Assembly: GCF_014648115.1 (NCBI RefSeq)
Contig: NZ_BMQM01000002.1
Coordinates: 124,001-188,000 of the forward strand
DNA length: 64,000 bases
Source of the DNA: Deinococcus seoulensis
GTDB taxonomy: Bacteria; Deinococcota; Deinococci; Deinococcales; Deinococcaceae
Reading direction: 5' to 3'
Shown here one piece after another: positions 8,583 to 19,309 of the stretch; positions within the stretch are counted from its first letter, which is position 1; each line of letters opens with the position of its first letter. Both the position numbers and the translations under genes were made by a program. The notes under the pieces were generated by a model that was given only the letters and a program-made list of their open reading frames with translations, did not search any database and had not been told where the DNA came from.

Positions 8583-9167
8583 TCAGCGGGCGCGGAGGGT
8601 GGCGCGGTTCCCGGCGGCGTCCGCCGCCTCGATGTCCGCCCAGATGCCGGTCGTCTCGGCGTAGAAGTCCACGCTGTTGCCGGGCGTGATGTTCAGGCGG
8701 TTGCCGTCCACCAGGATCTGCGCCACGCGGTTGTCGTCGGTGACGGTCCCGGCGACCCGCACGACGCCGCCGCTGCGCTCGAACCGCGTGACCCTGATGA
8801 CCGGCCTGACCGGGTCCACGCTGACCGGCAGGACCAGTTTGCCCTCGTTCCCGGCGGCGTCGCGGGCGGTGACGGTGTACTTGCCGGTGGGGGTGCTGAG
8901 CATCGTTCGGAACTGGAACCGCGCGAGTTTGTCGCTGCCCGGCTGGATGGGAATGGGTTTGCCGTCCACGGCGACCTGCGTGACGCCCACGTCGTCGAGC
9001 ACGTACCCCTGAATCAGGAAGCTCTGTTCGCGGCTGGCGTTGCCGTCACTGGTGACGCTGATGTGCGGCGTGAAGGTGTCGGTGGTGCGGGAGCATCCCG
9101 CCAGGACGGCGGCCAGCGTCAGGAGCAGCGCGGGCGCGGCGGCGCGGGAGAACGGGCGGCGGAGCAT
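8583..9167 (-). CDS. Putative lipoprotein with Ig-like repeats
   Basis: A 194-residue secreted protein. Its signal peptide ends in the lipobox LAGC (Cys25), so it should be lipid-anchored. Two beta-rich repeats follow (DDVGVTQVAVDGKPI and DDNRVAQILVDGNRL), each ending in DAAGNxxxL, as in bacterial Ig-like domains. The role is unknown, and a similar design recurs in the protein at 59201-60235. TATACT lies 6 nt before the ATG. Confidence 0.85.
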   Translation of the reverse strand: MLRRPFSRAAAPALLLTLAAVLAGCSRTTDTFTPHISVTSDGNASREQSFLIQGYVLDDVGVTQVAVDGKPIPIQPGSDKLARFQFRTMLSTPTGKYTVTARDAAGNEGKLVLPVSVDPVRPVIRVTRFERSGGVVRVAGTVTDDNRVAQILVDGNRLNITPGNSVDFYAETTGIWADIEAADAAGNRATLRAR

Positions 9168-9190
9168 ACCGCGAGTATAGACGCGGCCGG

Positions 9191-9250
9191 GCGTGGCGGG
9201 CCGGGAGCGAAAACGGGTGGGCGTGGCGGGCCGGGAGCGAAAACGGGTGG
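9191..9250. repeat. Tandem duplication of a 30-bp unit
   Basis: Two identical 30-bp copies (9191-9220 and 9221-9250), with the first 6 bases repeated once more, lie just upstream of hisZ. No coding role is apparent. Confidence 0.9.
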
Positions 9251-9291
9251 GCGTGACGGTCCGCTGGCGGGCGGCGTCTAGAATGCCGGGC

Positions 9292-10485
9292 GTGAGTTCG
9301 TCCGTTTCCGGTCCGTCCAACCGTCCATCTGCCCGCGCCGGGTTCATTCCGGAGGGCACGCGTGACGTGCTGCCGCCCGAATGGTCGCAGCGCGAGGCCC
9401 TGCGCGCCCGCCTGAGTGCGTGCTTCAGCGCGTGGGGGTACCGGGGGGTGGAGGTTCCGGCGCTGGAGTTCGCCCGCGCGGACCACCCGCAGGACGCCCT
9501 GGCGTTCAAGCTGATCGATTCGGGCGGCGAGGTGCTGTCGCTGCGCAGCGAGTTCACGACCGCCGTGGGGCGACTGGTGCGCTCGCGCTTCCCGCAGGGG
9601 CCGTTCCCGCTGCGGCTCCAGTACGGGGGTCGGCTGTGGCTGCGCGCCATGAACAGCGAACTGGGCCGCCTGCGTGAATTCAACCAGCTGGGCGTGGAAC
9701 TGATCGGCGTGCAGACCGCGCAGTCCGACGCGGAACTGCTGCACCTCGCGGCGGCCGCCATCGAGGTGGCGGGCGTGCAGGCGCAACTGGAAGTCGGGTA
9801 CCCGGGCTTCGTGGACGCCGTGCTGGAGGACGCGGGCCTGAACGGCGAGGCGCGCGCGGCGGTGCACGACGCCATCGACCGCAAGAGCGGCGCGGACGTG
9901 GACCTGCTGGCCGCGCAGCACGGCCTGAGCGACACGGTGCGCGGCACGCTGCACGCCCTGACGGACCTGTACGGCGGCCCCGAAGTGCTGGACGCCGCGC
10001 AGGCGCTCGCGCCGGGCGTGCGGGCGCAGGAGGCGGTCGCGCACCTGCGGGCCGTGGCGGCGCTGTACGGCGGGCCGCTGCTGTTCGACCTGGGTGTCAG
10101 CCGCCGCTACGGGTACTACACGGGCCTGACGTTCCGGGCGTACTCGGCGGGCCTGAACCAGCCGGTGCTGGGCGGCGGCCGCTACGCGCTGGAAGGCGGG
10201 CTGCCCGGCGCGGGCTTCGCGATGGGGCTGGAACGGCTGATGCGGGCGCTCGCGCCGGTCCTGCCGCCCGAGCCGGAAGTGGTGCTGGCCCTGGACCTGA
10301 ACGGGGCGCGCGCCGCGCGGGCGCAGGGCCTGCACGCGGAACTCGCCTGGACGGACGACCGGGCCGAACTGCTGGCCTTCAGTGAGGCGCGCGGCATCCG
10401 CCGCTGGGTCAGCGATTCACCCGCTGGCCTGACCTTCACCGACCTGAACGGCACGGACCTGAACGGCACGGAGGTGACGGCATGA
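9292..10485 (+). CDS. hisZ: ATP phosphoribosyltransferase regulatory subunit HisZ
   Basis: A HisRS-like paralog that forms a complex with the short catalytic HisG, the first enzyme of histidine synthesis, and provides histidine feedback. The class II synthetase-like core is visible ([36 protein letters not shown]). The protein, about 397 residues, is too short for HisRS and lacks its anticodon-binding domain. A TAGAAT box at 9279-9284 lies 7 nt before GTG 9292, so that start is preferred; ATG 9283 overlaps the box and would add three residues. hisG follows with a 4-nt ATGA overlap. Confidence 0.9.
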   Translation: MSSSVSGPSNRPSARAGFIPEGTRDVLPPEWSQREALRARLSACFSAWGYRGVEVPALEFARADHPQDALAFKLIDSGGEVLSLRSEFTTAVGRLVRSRFPQGPFPLRLQYGGRLWLRAMNSELGRLREFNQLGVELIGVQTAQSDAELLHLAAAAIEVAGVQAQLEVGYPGFVDAVLEDAGLNGEARAAVHDAIDRKSGADVDLLAAQHGLSDTVRGTLHALTDLYGGPEVLDAAQALAPGVRAQEAVAHLRAVAALYGGPLLFDLGVSRRYGYYTGLTFRAYSAGLNQPVLGGGRYALEGGLPGAGFAMGLERLMRALAPVLPPEPEVVLALDLNGARAARAQGLHAELAWTDDRAELLAFSEARGIRRWVSDSPAGLTFTDLNGTDLNGTEVTA

Positions 10486-11117
10486 CCCCGGCTCCCGCCC
10501 GCAGCGCCGACCACCTGACCCTGGCGCTCCCCAAGGGCCGCATCCTGGAAGACGCCATCGCGCTGCTGTCACAGGCCGGGCTGCCGCTGACCATGCCGGA
10601 AAAATCCCGCGCGCTGCGGCACGAGTTTCCGGGCGTGACCATCCTGGAACTGCGTAACCAGGACGTGCCCATCTACGTGGACCTGGGCGTGGCCGACGCC
10701 GGAATCGTGGGCAAGGACGTGCTGATCGAGTCGGGCCGCACCGTGTACGAACCGGTGGACCTGCGCTTTGCCGGGTGCCGCCTGTCCCTGATCCGCGAGG
10801 TCGGCGCGACCGGCGAGATCACCCGCGTGGGCACCAAGTACCCCCGCGCCGCCCGCGCGTACCTGCACTCGCGCGGCATCACCGCCGAGACCGTGAAACT
10901 CAGCGGGAACATCGAACTCGCCTGCCTGACCGGACTAGCCGACGCGGTCGTGGACCTCGTGCAGACCGGCGGCACCCTGAAAGCCAACAACCTCGAGGAA
11001 GTCGAGGTACTGTTCCACTCGACCGCGCGCCTGATCGTGAACCGCGCCGCCCTGAAAGTCCGCGCCGCGCGCCTGCGCCCCCTGATCGAGAACCTGCGCG
11101 CCCTGACCGCGCAGTAA
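10482..11117 (+). CDS. hisG: ATP phosphoribosyltransferase, short form HisG
   Basis: Joins ATP and PRPP in the first step of histidine synthesis. At 211 residues it is the short form, which lacks the C-terminal regulatory domain and needs HisZ. Motifs are [22 protein letters not shown] and the PRPP loop [14 protein letters not shown]. It overlaps the hisZ stop by 4 nt. Its TAA stop is the left copy of the target duplication of the mobile repeat that follows directly. Confidence 0.96.
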   Translation: MTPAPARSADHLTLALPKGRILEDAIALLSQAGLPLTMPEKSRALRHEFPGVTILELRNQDVPIYVDLGVADAGIVGKDVLIESGRTVYEPVDLRFAGCRLSLIREVGATGEITRVGTKYPRAARAYLHSRGITAETVKLSGNIELACLTGLADAVVDLVQTGGTLKANNLEEVEVLFHSTARLIVNRAALKVRAARLRPLIENLRALTAQ

Positions 11118-11271
11118 TACGGATTCCGTCTGTTTCGCTGACAGATCGGAACACCACCGATCTGCCAGCTCCACGCCCGGAACCCGTTTTTCTCCTACTC
11201 GCTCTGCTGCGCAGCTCTACGAGTCCGCTCGGATTGAACGGGTTTTGCAACCCATTCAATCGGAGTCCGTG
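11118..11271. mobile_element. MITE-like repeat, full-length copy (154 bp)
   Basis: It begins TACGGATTCCG and ends CGGAGTCCGTG, which are imperfect terminal inverted repeats. It is flanked by TAA at 11115-11117 and TAA at 11272-11274, a 3-bp target duplication. Two internal hairpins are visible: CAGATCGG/CCGATCTG and ATTGAACGGGTT/AACCCATTCAAT. There is no open reading frame of note. The left TAA is the hisG stop codon. Related copies are at 39100, 59018 and 62545, with derivatives elsewhere in the window. Confidence 0.9.
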
Positions 11272-11340
11272 TAACCCGCACCGCACAGTAAACAGGGAGC
11301 GGGAAGTGGAACGACCACGACCCACTCCCCACTTGCCTCC

Positions 11341-12564
<1,224 letters not shown>

Positions 12565-12633
12565 GTGCCCGAGCATACGCGGGCCGCGTGAGTTTCCGCC
12601 CGGGGCGGCGTTCATGCGCGTACACTCTGAGGA

Positions 12634-13332
<699 letters not shown>

Positions 13333-13347
13333 CGTGCGCGGCATTCA

Positions 13348-13761
13348 GTGAGCGGCGCGGCGTCCGTCACGGCCCGCCTGAACGGCCCGGCCCGGTTCCT
13401 GCTGGGCCTGGGCGTCCTGATGGCCTTCGCGGCGCTGGGGCAGGCGCTGGTGGGCGCGCTGCACCTGCCGCTGCCGGGGTCGGTGGTGGGCATGGCGCTG
13501 CTGTGGGCGGCGCTGGGGACCGGAGTGGTGCGCCTGCACTGGATCGCGGACGCCGCCGACGGCCTGCTGGGCATCCTGGGGTTGCTGTTCGTGCCGGCCA
13601 CCGTGGGCTTCCTGCAATTCCTGAGTGCCGGGGCCGCGTGGGGCCTGTGGTTGCTGGTCATGACGGCCGCGCTGCTGCTGGGCGCGGGCGCGGCGGGCCT
13701 GCTCGCCTCGCGGCTGCTGCGCCCGGAAGGCAGCCCGGGCCAACCGGAGGCCGGGCCGTGA
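13348..13761 (+). CDS. CidA/LrgA family membrane protein
   Basis: A 137-residue holin-like membrane protein with four hydrophobic segments and the family motif LPLPGSVVGMALLWAAL. CidA/LrgA proteins pair with CidB/LrgB and have been linked to murein hydrolase control and to pyruvate or glycolate transport. GTG 13348 is the only suitable start. The LrgB-like gene starts within its stop (GTGA overlap), so the pair is translationally coupled. Confidence 0.9.
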   Translation: MSGAASVTARLNGPARFLLGLGVLMAFAALGQALVGALHLPLPGSVVGMALLWAALGTGVVRLHWIADAADGLLGILGLLFVPATVGFLQFLSAGAAWGLWLLVMTAALLLGAGAAGLLASRLLRPEGSPGQPEAGP

Positions 13762-14414
13762 TCTGGCTGACCGTCACGCTGCTGGCCTTTGCGGCGGGCG
13801 TGCTGGCGCAACTGCGGCTGCGCTCCCCGCTGGCGAACCCCACCCTGATCGGCACGCTGATCGTTGCCGCGCTGCTGCTGCTGACACGCGTGCCGTACGA
13901 CACGTACCTGCGGGACGTGCAGCCCCTGACCACCCTGCTCGCCCCGGCGGTCGTGGCGCTGGCCGTGCCGCTGTACCGCCTGCGCGCCCTGCTGGCCCGG
14001 CAGTGGCGCGCGCTGCTGCTCGGCGGCCTGAGCGGCACCCTGATCGCCGTGGCCGCCGACGCCGGACTGGCCCACCTGCTGCACCTGACGCCCGACGCCG
14101 CGCGCGCCCTGCTGACCGCGCCCGCCACGAGTCCCGTCGCGCTGCAACTCGCGCCGTTCACGCAGGCGCCGCCCGCGCTGGCCGCCACGCTGGCCGTCCT
14201 GTCCGGCCTGATCGGCGCGCTGATCCTCCCGCCCGTCCTGAGTGCCCTGGGCGTCACGCACCCGCTGGCGCGTGGTATCGCCCTGGGGGCCGTCGCGCAC
14301 GGTATCGGCACCGCCCGCGCCCGCGAGGAAGGCGAGCACACCGGGGCCGCCAGCTCCATCGGCATGGGCCTCGCGGCACTCAGCGTCACGCTGCTGGTCG
14401 CGCTGCTGGCGTGA
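13758..14414 (+). CDS. LrgB/CidB family membrane protein
   Basis: A 218-residue membrane protein with LrgB hallmarks: NPTLIGTLI, LAPAVVALAVPLYR, LTAPATSPVALQLA, and the C-terminal HGIGTARAREEGEHTGAASS. It partners the CidA/LrgA protein encoded just upstream. GTG 13758 overlaps the preceding TGA by 4 nt. The open frame continues upstream into mtnN, but that part is a shadow. Confidence 0.92.
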   Translation: MIWLTVTLLAFAAGVLAQLRLRSPLANPTLIGTLIVAALLLLTRVPYDTYLRDVQPLTTLLAPAVVALAVPLYRLRALLARQWRALLLGGLSGTLIAVAADAGLAHLLHLTPDAARALLTAPATSPVALQLAPFTQAPPALAATLAVLSGLIGALILPPVLSALGVTHPLARGIALGAVAHGIGTARAREEGEHTGAASSIGMGLAALSVTLLVALLA

Positions 14415-14514
14415 AGGGACGCGGGGCGCGGGAGGCAGGCCGTGGGGACCGGGCACGGCTTCCCGCACCCCTCCTCCCTTGACCTCGGCCCGCGCAGCCG
14501 GGATGCTGGGCGGC

Positions 14515-15108
14515 ATGGCGCGCAAGGTGAATCCCATTCAGGACCGTGCGCGGCGGGCGGCGCTGGAGAAGGCGGCGTACCTGGCGATCTACGAGCGGGG
14601 CTATGCGGGCGTGACGCTGGCGGACATCGCGGCGCATGCGGGCGTGAGCCGGGGCACGCTGGTGTATCACTTCGGCAGCCGGGCGGGGCTGCTGGCGGCC
14701 GTCATGCGGCGCTTCTCGCGGACCATTGCGGTGGCGACGCGGCGCGCGGTGCGGCAGGCCGGGTCGCCGGACGGGAAGCTGCGCGCGTACGTGGACAACC
14801 AGTTTTACGGTCTGGAGAACACCCGGCGGTTCTACACGGTGTCGCTGGATTTCCTGGCGGCAGCCACGCGCGACCCGGCGCTGATGGAGGTGCAGCGGGC
14901 GTTCCTGGCGGATTCGCTGGCGGTGGATCTGGAACTGGCGCGGCTGTCCGGCGAGGCGGGCGCGCAGGGGCGGGCGCGGCTGCTGCGGGCGCTGGTCGAG
15001 GGCCTCAGCGTGCGTTTTCTGGCGGACCCGGACCCGGACCTGGGTGCGTACCGCGCAGACTGCCTGAGTGGCCTGCGGGCCGTGCTGGGCTGGGAGGCGG
15101 AGGGGTAA
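14515..15108 (+). CDS. TetR/AcrR family transcriptional regulator
   Basis: A 197-residue regulator. The N-terminal helix-turn-helix is typical (GVTLADIAAHAGVSRGTLVYHFGSR spans residues 32-56), and the C-terminal ligand domain is helical. BetI/TetR_C-like relatives often control nearby transport or detoxification genes, but no obvious target adjoins it. A weak GATGCT box lies 7 nt before ATG 14515. About 100 nt separate it from the LrgB-like gene. Confidence 0.9.
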   Translation: MARKVNPIQDRARRAALEKAAYLAIYERGYAGVTLADIAAHAGVSRGTLVYHFGSRAGLLAAVMRRFSRTIAVATRRAVRQAGSPDGKLRAYVDNQFYGLENTRRFYTVSLDFLAAATRDPALMEVQRAFLADSLAVDLELARLSGEAGAQGRARLLRALVEGLSVRFLADPDPDLGAYRADCLSGLRAVLGWEAEG

Positions 15109-15111
15109 GCG

Positions 15112-15861
<750 letters not shown>

Positions 15862-15950
15862 ACGGGCAGTGTAGTGCGGGGTGCCGCCGGGCGCGCGGGG
15901 TGCGTGCTGGGCGGTCAAACGCCCCCTGACCGTATGGTAAGCTCGCGGGT

Positions 15951-16601
15951 ATGAAGAACACGTTCGCCGTCTCCATGACGCTGCTGCTGGCCCTGACGCT
16001 GGGCGGCTCGTTCGCCGCGTACAACATCGCCACCAAACCCCACCACGAGGAGTCCCACTCGGAGGAGGGCGCGGCGGTTCCCAGCGAGGAGGCGCCCAGC
16101 GCCAACAGCACGACGACCGGAGCGGCAGGTCCCGCCGGAGCGCAGGGCGACGCGGTCGCCGCGAACGAGGGCGGCACGCAGGGCGGCGAGAACGGCGCGG
16201 TGGCCGCCAGCGGCGAACAGACCACCCCCGAAACCCCGGCCGCCAGCACCGAGGGCACCCAGGCGGACTCGACGCCCGGCGAGGAAGGCGCGACCGGTCA
16301 GGAACCCACCGAGACGGCGGCCGCCGCCGAGCCGCAGGGTGACGTGGCCGCCGGTGAGAAACTCTACGCGAGCAGCAACTGCGCCGCCTGCCACGGCGCG
16401 AACGGTCAGGGTCAGATCGGCCCGAGCCTCGTGGGGGCCGACGGCCCGAAGAACTGGACGCTGGCGCAGTTCACGACCGCCCTGCGTGAAGGCAAGACCC
16501 CGGACCGTGAACTGGGGGCCGTCATGCCGCGCTTCAACGAGACGCAGCTGACCGATTCGGACATCGCGAACATGCAGGCGTTCATCAAGACCCTGAACTG
16601 A
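15951..16601 (+). CDS. Membrane-tethered mono-heme c-type cytochrome
   Basis: A 216-residue exported electron carrier. An N-terminal hydrophobic segment (residues 5-25), which may remain as an anchor, is followed by a long Ala/Glu/Gly/Thr-rich linker (about 30-130) and a C-terminal class I cytochrome domain. The heme motif is CAACH (C144-H148), and the likely axial Met is M192 in AVMPRF. A TAAGCT box at 15938-15943 lies exactly 7 nt before the ATG. The stop TGA carries a short remnant of the MITE family. Confidence 0.92.
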   Translation: MKNTFAVSMTLLLALTLGGSFAAYNIATKPHHEESHSEEGAAVPSEEAPSANSTTTGAAGPAGAQGDAVAANEGGTQGGENGAVAASGEQTTPETPAASTEGTQADSTPGEEGATGQEPTETAAAAEPQGDVAAGEKLYASSNCAACHGANGQGQIGPSLVGADGPKNWTLAQFTTALREGKTPDRELGAVMPRFNETQLTDSDIANMQAFIKTLN

Positions 16602-16622
16602 TCCGGACTCCGATTGAACCGG
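16602..16622. mobile_element. MITE remnant, one terminus only
   Basis: TCCGGACTCCGATTGAACCGG matches one end of the 11118 element in reverse orientation and starts directly after the TGA stop of the cytochrome gene. The other end is not found. Confidence 0.6.
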
Positions 16623-16737
16623 GGCGCGCGGCGGACCTTCACGCAGTGGCGGTGGAGGTCCGTTTCGCATGCCGGGCCATGCAGGACTGGGCCAAGACTG
16701 GGGCCGTCCAGCCGGGGGCCGTGGGTATGCTGGGCGG

Positions 16738-17622
16738 ATGACTGGGCCGCCACCGACCGGGACGCTGCTGTCCACCTCTCCCCTGCCGCTGCCCGGACAG
16801 CCCGGGCCGGACCTGAGCGGCTGGGCGGTGCAGGCGGCCCGTCCGGAGCGGCTGGCGGGCGCCTCGGGGTTGCTGCTGCCGCATGACGGTTTGCCGGTCG
16901 CGGACGTGCGGGCGCACCCGGAGCGCTGGGAGGTGCTGGCCCTGGTGACGGGCGCGCTGCGGCGGGGCGTGCCGGTGCTGGGGTGGGGGTCGGGCGCGGC
17001 GCTGCTGGGGCGGGCGCTGGGCGCAGCCGTCACGGCGTCCGGGGGTTCGGCACCGGACCGCTCTGCCCTGCCGCGCGGCGCGCAGGCGCACGCCTGGGCC
17101 GGTGGGCAACCGCTGCACTGGACGGTGGGCCGCGCGGTCGCCTGGGCGGAAGCGCAGGTGCCGCCGCCCGTGCTTACCTCGTTCCTGGCGGCGCTGCCCG
17201 GCTGGTCGGACCGGCGGCCCGGTTCACCGCTGGAGGAGGTCGGCGGCGTGGCGGCGGTCAGGGAAGTGGTGACGGCCTTCTACGTGCGGGCGCGGGCCGA
17301 CGACCTGCTGGGGCCGGTGTTCGCGGCGCACGTGGAGGACTGGCCCGCGCACCTGGAACGCGTGACGGACTTCTGGGTGACGCTGCTGGGCGGCGAGCCG
17401 GGCCGGGCCGCGTGGCGCGGGAACCTGAACGCCGCGCACGCGGGCCTGGGCGTGCGGGCCGCGCACCTGAACCGCTGGCTGGCCCTGTGGGACGAGACGG
17501 CCCGCGACCTGCTGCCCGCCGACGCGGCGGCGCTGCTGAGCGCGCGGGCGGCCGTCATGGGTGAACGCCTGGGGCGCGGTTCGCGGGGCGCTGGCGGAAC
17601 TTCTCAGGTGGGCGGCGCGTAG
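16738..17622 (+). CDS. Fusion of a degenerate glutamine-amidotransferase-like domain with a truncated hemoglobin
   Basis: A 294-residue protein with two parts. Residues about 40-130 look like a class I amidotransferase core, but where the catalytic Cys motif is expected it reads GWGSG (82-86), so no nucleophile is present. Residues about 165-280 resemble a group III truncated hemoglobin: FYVRARADDLLGPVFAAHV, DWPAHLERVTDFW and a proximal His candidate at H234 in NAAHAGLG. Globins of this type bind O2 or NO. The N-terminal match is by eye and less certain than the globin. A TATGCT box lies 6 nt before ATG 16738. Confidence 0.78.
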   Translation: MTGPPPTGTLLSTSPLPLPGQPGPDLSGWAVQAARPERLAGASGLLLPHDGLPVADVRAHPERWEVLALVTGALRRGVPVLGWGSGAALLGRALGAAVTASGGSAPDRSALPRGAQAHAWAGGQPLHWTVGRAVAWAEAQVPPPVLTSFLAALPGWSDRRPGSPLEEVGGVAAVREVVTAFYVRARADDLLGPVFAAHVEDWPAHLERVTDFWVTLLGGEPGRAAWRGNLNAAHAGLGVRAAHLNRWLALWDETARDLLPADAAALLSARAAVMGERLGRGSRGAGGTSQVGGA

Positions 17623-17630
17623 CCTTGGGC

Positions 17631-19238
17631 ATGAACCTGAAACTCCCGTTCCTGAACAGCGAGGACTCGTTACCGGGCGGCGTGACCCGGCCCACCTGGG
17701 TGGTACTGGACCTGAGCGGCCCGTACCCGGAGCGGCAGCCGGGGAGTCCGCTGGCGGCGCTGCTCAGCCGTACCGAATCGGTCGAGGCGCTCGCGGCGCA
17801 TGTGCAGAAACTCCGCGCGGCCTCGTGGCTGCACGGCGTGCTGGTGCGTTTCGGGGAGTTCACGGCGTCCCCGGCGTCCGCGCACGCGGTGCGGGGCATC
17901 CTGGCGGACCTCGCCGCCGAGAAACGCGTGGTGGCGTACCTGCCGCAGCTGACCATGACCACCCTGATCGCCGCGAGCGGCGCGGGCGAACTGGTCGCGC
18001 CGGAATCCGCCGAGGTGAACCTGGGAGGCTTCGGGGTGGAAAGCACCTTCCTGGGCGAGTTCCTGAAGAAACGCGGTATCGAGTTCGAGAACCTGCGCGT
18101 CCGCGAGTACAAGGCCGCCCTGACGCGCTTCTCGCAGGATCACATGGACGACCACAACCGCGAGCAGCTTCAGGCGTACCTGGACGGGCTGGAAGCCGCC
18201 TGGGCCAACGATCTGGCGGCCGCGCGCGGCGTGAGCCCCGGGGTGGCCGCCGGGTGGATCAGCGCGGACTTCACGAGCGCCCAGGCGGCGCTGGAGGCGG
18301 GCGTGATCACCAAGGTCGCCTACGAGGACGAACTGATCGGCCCGGCCTCCCGGCCCTTCGAGGCGGTGCTGGACCTGCTGACCCCGCACCGGCCCGCGAA
18401 CGCGAAGGCGGGGCGGGTGGCGGTCGTGCCGCTGATCGGCACGATCATCACCGGCAAGAGCCGCACCAACCCCGTTCCGCTGCCGCTGCTGGGCGGCCCG
18501 ATGGCCGGGTCCGACACGGTCGTGGCGGCGCTGCGCCGCGCGAAGGAGGACAAGGCCACGAAGGCGGTCGTGCTGTACGTGAACAGCGGGGGCGGCAGCG
18601 CCCTGGCCAGCGACCTGATCTGGCGCGAGGTCGCCACGTGCGAGAAACCGGTCGTGGTCGTCATGGGCGAGTACGCCGCCTCGGGCGGGTACTACGTCGC
18701 CACGCACGCCAGGACCATCGTGGCGTCGCCGTACACCCTGACCGGCTCCATCGGCGTGGTCAGCGGCAAGCCCGTCATGACCGAATTCAACCGCCGTCAC
18801 GGCCTGAACCCGGAACGGGTGGGCCGCGACCGCGCGCTGATGTACTCGCCGTCCCGTCCGTACACCGACGAGGAACGCGACCACGTCGAGAAGGGCATCC
18901 TGGAGGTGTACGACCGCTTCACCGCCCGCGTCGCCGAGGGCCGCAACCTCAGCCGCGAACGCGTGAACGAACTGGGCCGGGGCCGCATCTGGAGCGGGCA
19001 CGACGCCCTGGAACGCGGCCTGATCGACGAACTCGGGGACCTGAGCACCGGCCTGGCCCGCGCCCGTGAACTGGCGGGCCTGCCGCACGACGCGCCGGCC
19101 TGGAACGTCACGCCGAAGAATCACGGTCCCCTGCCGCAGTTCGCGCAGGAAGCCGCGCAGGCCACCAGCGTCAGCGTGTGGCCCTTCGGCAATGAGCGTG
19201 TGCTGACGTGGTTCGATCAGGACGTGCGCGTGCGCTGA
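17631..19238 (+). CDS. sppA: Signal peptide peptidase SppA, S49 family, long form
   Basis: Serine protease with a Ser-Lys dyad that degrades cleaved signal peptides. The 535-residue protein has tandem S49 domains. The general-base lysine is K161 in VREYKAALTRF (first domain) and the nucleophile is S351 in GEYAASGGYYVA (second domain), followed by TLTGSIGVV. No clear N-terminal membrane anchor is present, so it may be cytoplasmic or peripheral. ATG 17631 follows a TAGCCT box by 5 nt; a TTG at 17625 overlaps that box and is less likely. Confidence 0.9.
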   Translation: MNLKLPFLNSEDSLPGGVTRPTWVVLDLSGPYPERQPGSPLAALLSRTESVEALAAHVQKLRAASWLHGVLVRFGEFTASPASAHAVRGILADLAAEKRVVAYLPQLTMTTLIAASGAGELVAPESAEVNLGGFGVESTFLGEFLKKRGIEFENLRVREYKAALTRFSQDHMDDHNREQLQAYLDGLEAAWANDLAAARGVSPGVAAGWISADFTSAQAALEAGVITKVAYEDELIGPASRPFEAVLDLLTPHRPANAKAGRVAVVPLIGTIITGKSRTNPVPLPLLGGPMAGSDTVVAALRRAKEDKATKAVVLYVNSGGGSALASDLIWREVATCEKPVVVVMGEYAASGGYYVATHARTIVASPYTLTGSIGVVSGKPVMTEFNRRHGLNPERVGRDRALMYSPSRPYTDEERDHVEKGILEVYDRFTARVAEGRNLSRERVNELGRGRIWSGHDALERGLIDELGDLSTGLARARELAGLPHDAPAWNVTPKNHGPLPQFAQEAAQATSVSVWPFGNERVLTWFDQDVRVR

Positions 19239-19248
19239 GGCGGGGGGG

Positions 19249-19288
19249 GTGGGGAGTGGCAGGGCGAATACCCTGATCCACTCCCCAC
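19249..19288. terminator. Bidirectional terminator hairpin between sppA and pepF
   Basis: An 11-bp perfect stem, GTGGGGAGTGG (19249-19259) with CCACTCCCCAC (19278-19288), sits between convergent genes. The U-tract is weak. Confidence 0.6.
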
Positions 19289-19309
19289 TGCCTGTTTACC
19301 CCTGCCCGT

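Noticed and set aside
9191..9250. 30-bp tandem repeat as coding start of hisZ
   Set aside because: The frame is open through it, but the repeat encodes Arg-rich sequence absent from the HisZ family, and the -10 box lies after it.
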